Notes under the pieces: model-generated | Told to the model about the DNA's origin: nothing | Databases searched by the model: none | What the model saw: only the letters and a program-made list of their open reading frames with translations | Translations under genes and position numbers: made by a program | In this document: piece by piece, positions 62,683-64,000 of the stretch | Layout: each line of letters starts with the position of its first letter | How positions within the stretch are numbered: the first letter of the stretch is position 1 | NCBI RefSeq assembly: GCF_026341775.1 | Contig: NZ_JAPEOB010000003.1 | Coordinates: 558,001-622,000, forward strand | From: Streptomyces sp. NBC_00654 | GTDB lineage: Bacteria; Actinomycetota; Actinomycetes; Streptomycetales; Streptomycetaceae | Direction of reading: 5' to 3' | DNA: 64,000 nt

Positions 62683-63287
62683 TACGCACCCGCTCCCGCA
62701 CGTGCACGAAGCAGAGCCGCGGGGGCGACGTCCTCGAGGGGCAGACCGCGGCGAGCCGCGATCTCCTCGGGACGCTGCAGGCCCTTGAGGGCCGCCACGG
62801 TCGCGTGCACGATGTTGATCGGGTTCGAAGAACCGAGCGACTTCGACAGGATGTCGTGAACGCCGGCGCACTCCAGAACGGCGCGCACCGGGCCACCCGC
62901 GATCACACCGGTACCGGGGGAAGCAGGCTTGAGCAGGACGACGCCCGCAGCCTTCTCGCCCTGGATCGGGTGAGGGATGGTGCCCTGGATACGCGGAACC
63001 TTGAAGAAGCTCTTCTTGGCCTCTTCAACGCCCTTGGCGATGGCCGCGGGAACTTCCTTGGCCTTGCCGTATCCGACACCGACGGTGCCGTCACCATCGC
63101 CCACCACGACCAGCGCGGTGAAGCTGAAGCGACGACCACCCTTCACAACCTTGGCGACGCGGTTGATCGCGACGACGCGCTCAACGTACGCGGTCTTCTC
63201 GGCGGCGCTGGCGCCACCGTCACGGCCCTTCCGGTCCCGCCGCTCGCCGCCACCGGCACCGCTTCCGCGGCGCTGGGGTCCAGCCAT
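62682..63287 (-). CDS. rpsE: Ribosomal protein uS5
   Basis: A 201-residue S5. Landmarks are [43 protein letters not shown] and [23 protein letters not shown]. The first 27 residues are a Gly/Arg-rich extension ([19 protein letters not shown]), seen in actinobacterial S5. Confidence 0.98.
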   Translation of the reverse strand: MAGPQRRGSGAGGGERRDRKGRDGGASAAEKTAYVERVVAINRVAKVVKGGRRFSFTALVVVGDGDGTVGVGYGKAKEVPAAIAKGVEEAKKSFFKVPRIQGTIPHPIQGEKAAGVVLLKPASPGTGVIAGGPVRAVLECAGVHDILSKSLGSSNPINIVHATVAALKGLQRPEEIAARRGLPLEDVAPAALLRARAGAGA

Positions 63288-63334
63288 TGGAATTACCTCT
63301 CTCTGTTACGTCCGCTGTGCGTAGGAACCGGGGC

Positions 63335-63718
63335 TTAGAACTTCAGCCCGGCTTCACGGGCGGCGTCAGCCAGAGCGGCAATCCGCCCGGCGTACTGGTT
63401 ACCACCGCGGTCAAACACGACGGCCTCGACGCCTGCGGCCTTGGCACGCTCGGCGACCAGGGCGCCGACCTGCTGGGCCTGGGCGCTCTTGTCACCCTCG
63501 CCACCACGGATGGACACGTCCAGGGTCGACGCCGACGCGAGCGTGTGGCCCGCGATGTCGTCGATCACCTGAGCGACCATGTGGCGGTTGGAACGCGTCA
63601 CGACCAAGCGGGGACGCTCCGGCGAACCGGAGATGTGCTTGCGGACGCGGATGTGGCGGCGCTTGAGAGCGGCACGCTTGTACGCGTCGCCCTTGGCGAT
63701 CTTCACACCGTATGCCAT
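63335..63718 (-). CDS. rplR: Ribosomal protein uL18
   Basis: A 127-residue L18 ([63 protein letters not shown]). It lies 2 bp downstream of rplF. Confidence 0.98.
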   Translation of the reverse strand: MAYGVKIAKGDAYKRAALKRRHIRVRKHISGSPERPRLVVTRSNRHMVAQVIDDIAGHTLASASTLDVSIRGGEGDKSAQAQQVGALVAERAKAAGVEAVVFDRGGNQYAGRIAALADAAREAGLKF

Positions 63719-63720
63719 GG

Positions 63721-64000
63721 CTACTTACCAGCCTTTCCGACCTTGCGGCGGATGACCTCGCCCGCGTACTTGACGCCCTTGGCCTTGTACGGGTCGGGCT
63801 TCCGCAGCTTGCGGATGTTGGCGGCTACCTCGCCGACCTTCTGCTTGTCGATGCCCTCGACGCTGAGCTTCGTGGGCGACTCGACCTTGAAGGTGATGCC
63901 ATCCGGAGCCTCGATGAGGATCGGGTGGCTGTAGCCCAGGGCGAACTCCAGGTTGGAGCCCTTCGCCTGGACGCGGTAACCGACACCGCTGATCTCGAGC
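63721..64000 (-). CDS. rplF: Ribosomal protein uL6 (partial, C-terminal part)
   Basis: The minus strand from the window edge reads [19 protein letters not shown], then [16 protein letters not shown], ending [11 protein letters not shown] at the TAG 63721-63723. About 92 C-terminal residues of a protein of about 179 are present; the start lies beyond the window. Confidence 0.95.
   Translation of the reverse strand, partial: LEISGVGYRVQAKGSNLEFALGYSHPILIEAPDGITFKVESPTKLSVEGIDKQKVGEVAANIRKLRKPDPYKAKGVKYAGEVIRRKVGKAGK

Noticed and set aside
1..64000. CRISPR arrays, tRNA or rRNA genes, transposase genes, prophage modules
   Set aside because: No regularly spaced repeat-spacer pattern, no tRNA cloverleaf recognised by eye and no transposase or phage structural protein. 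A covariance-model scan would be needed to exclude a small RNA.

Overview
The window is high-GC actinobacterial DNA, most likely Streptomyces. The support is GC-rich third codon positions, frequent GTG starts, ATGA/GTGA stop-start overlaps, actinobacterial L13, S9 and SecY sequences, and typical Streptomyces accessory families (AfsR/SARP regulators, Scr1-type XRE plus DUF397 pairs, EACC1-like caspases). No species can be named from the sequence alone. The window opens inside mfd and ends inside rplF, so both edge genes are partial.

Region 1 (1-3340) holds the 5' part of mfd and its upstream region. Region 2 (3341-23654) is a RiPP gene cluster. A TrmB/LuxR-like regulator is followed by a 58-residue precursor peptide (6143-6319, + strand) whose C-terminal core is almost only Ser, Thr and Cys. 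Divergent from the precursor lie an M20 amidohydrolase and an 82-residue protein. Facing it is an 11-gene minus-strand operon running from 23559 to 6452: small exported protein, SARP regulator, E1-like leader-binding protein, YcaO, tandem nitroreductase dehydrogenase, LanB glutamylation enzyme, SpaB_C elimination enzyme, M50 membrane protease, ABC ATPase, ABC permease and a second YcaO. The set predicts a peptide carrying azol(in)es and dehydro-amino acids. It is either goadsporin-like and linear or an atypical thiopeptide, because only one SpaB_C-type protein is present.

Region 3 (23.7-31.6 kb) has an FtsX-type ABC exporter, a DHA2 MFS pump and a DUF485/sodium-solute symporter pair. Region 4 (31.8-39.5 kb) is accessory DNA: an MacB-like ABC unit next to a small secreted protein, two Scr1/DUF397 modules (one reduced to a vestige), a three-gene operon of unknown function and a GNAT acetyltransferase. 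Region 5 (39.5-46.9 kb) holds an ECF sigma/anti-sigma/ABC operon with a 22-bp tandem repeat, a NUDIX gene, a MITE-like element with terminal inverted repeats and a 5-bp target duplication, a membrane caspase fused to a solute-binding domain, and a decayed ECF sigma gene.

Region 6 (46.9-64.0 kb) is core genome: coaA, a DUF389 protein, glmM, rpsI-rplM, an ABC-F ATPase, truA, and the rplQ-rpoA-rpsK-rpsM-rpmJ-infA-map-adk-secY-rplO-rpmD-rpsE-rplR-rplF block in the usual actinobacterial order. The accessory functions sit between mfd and this block.
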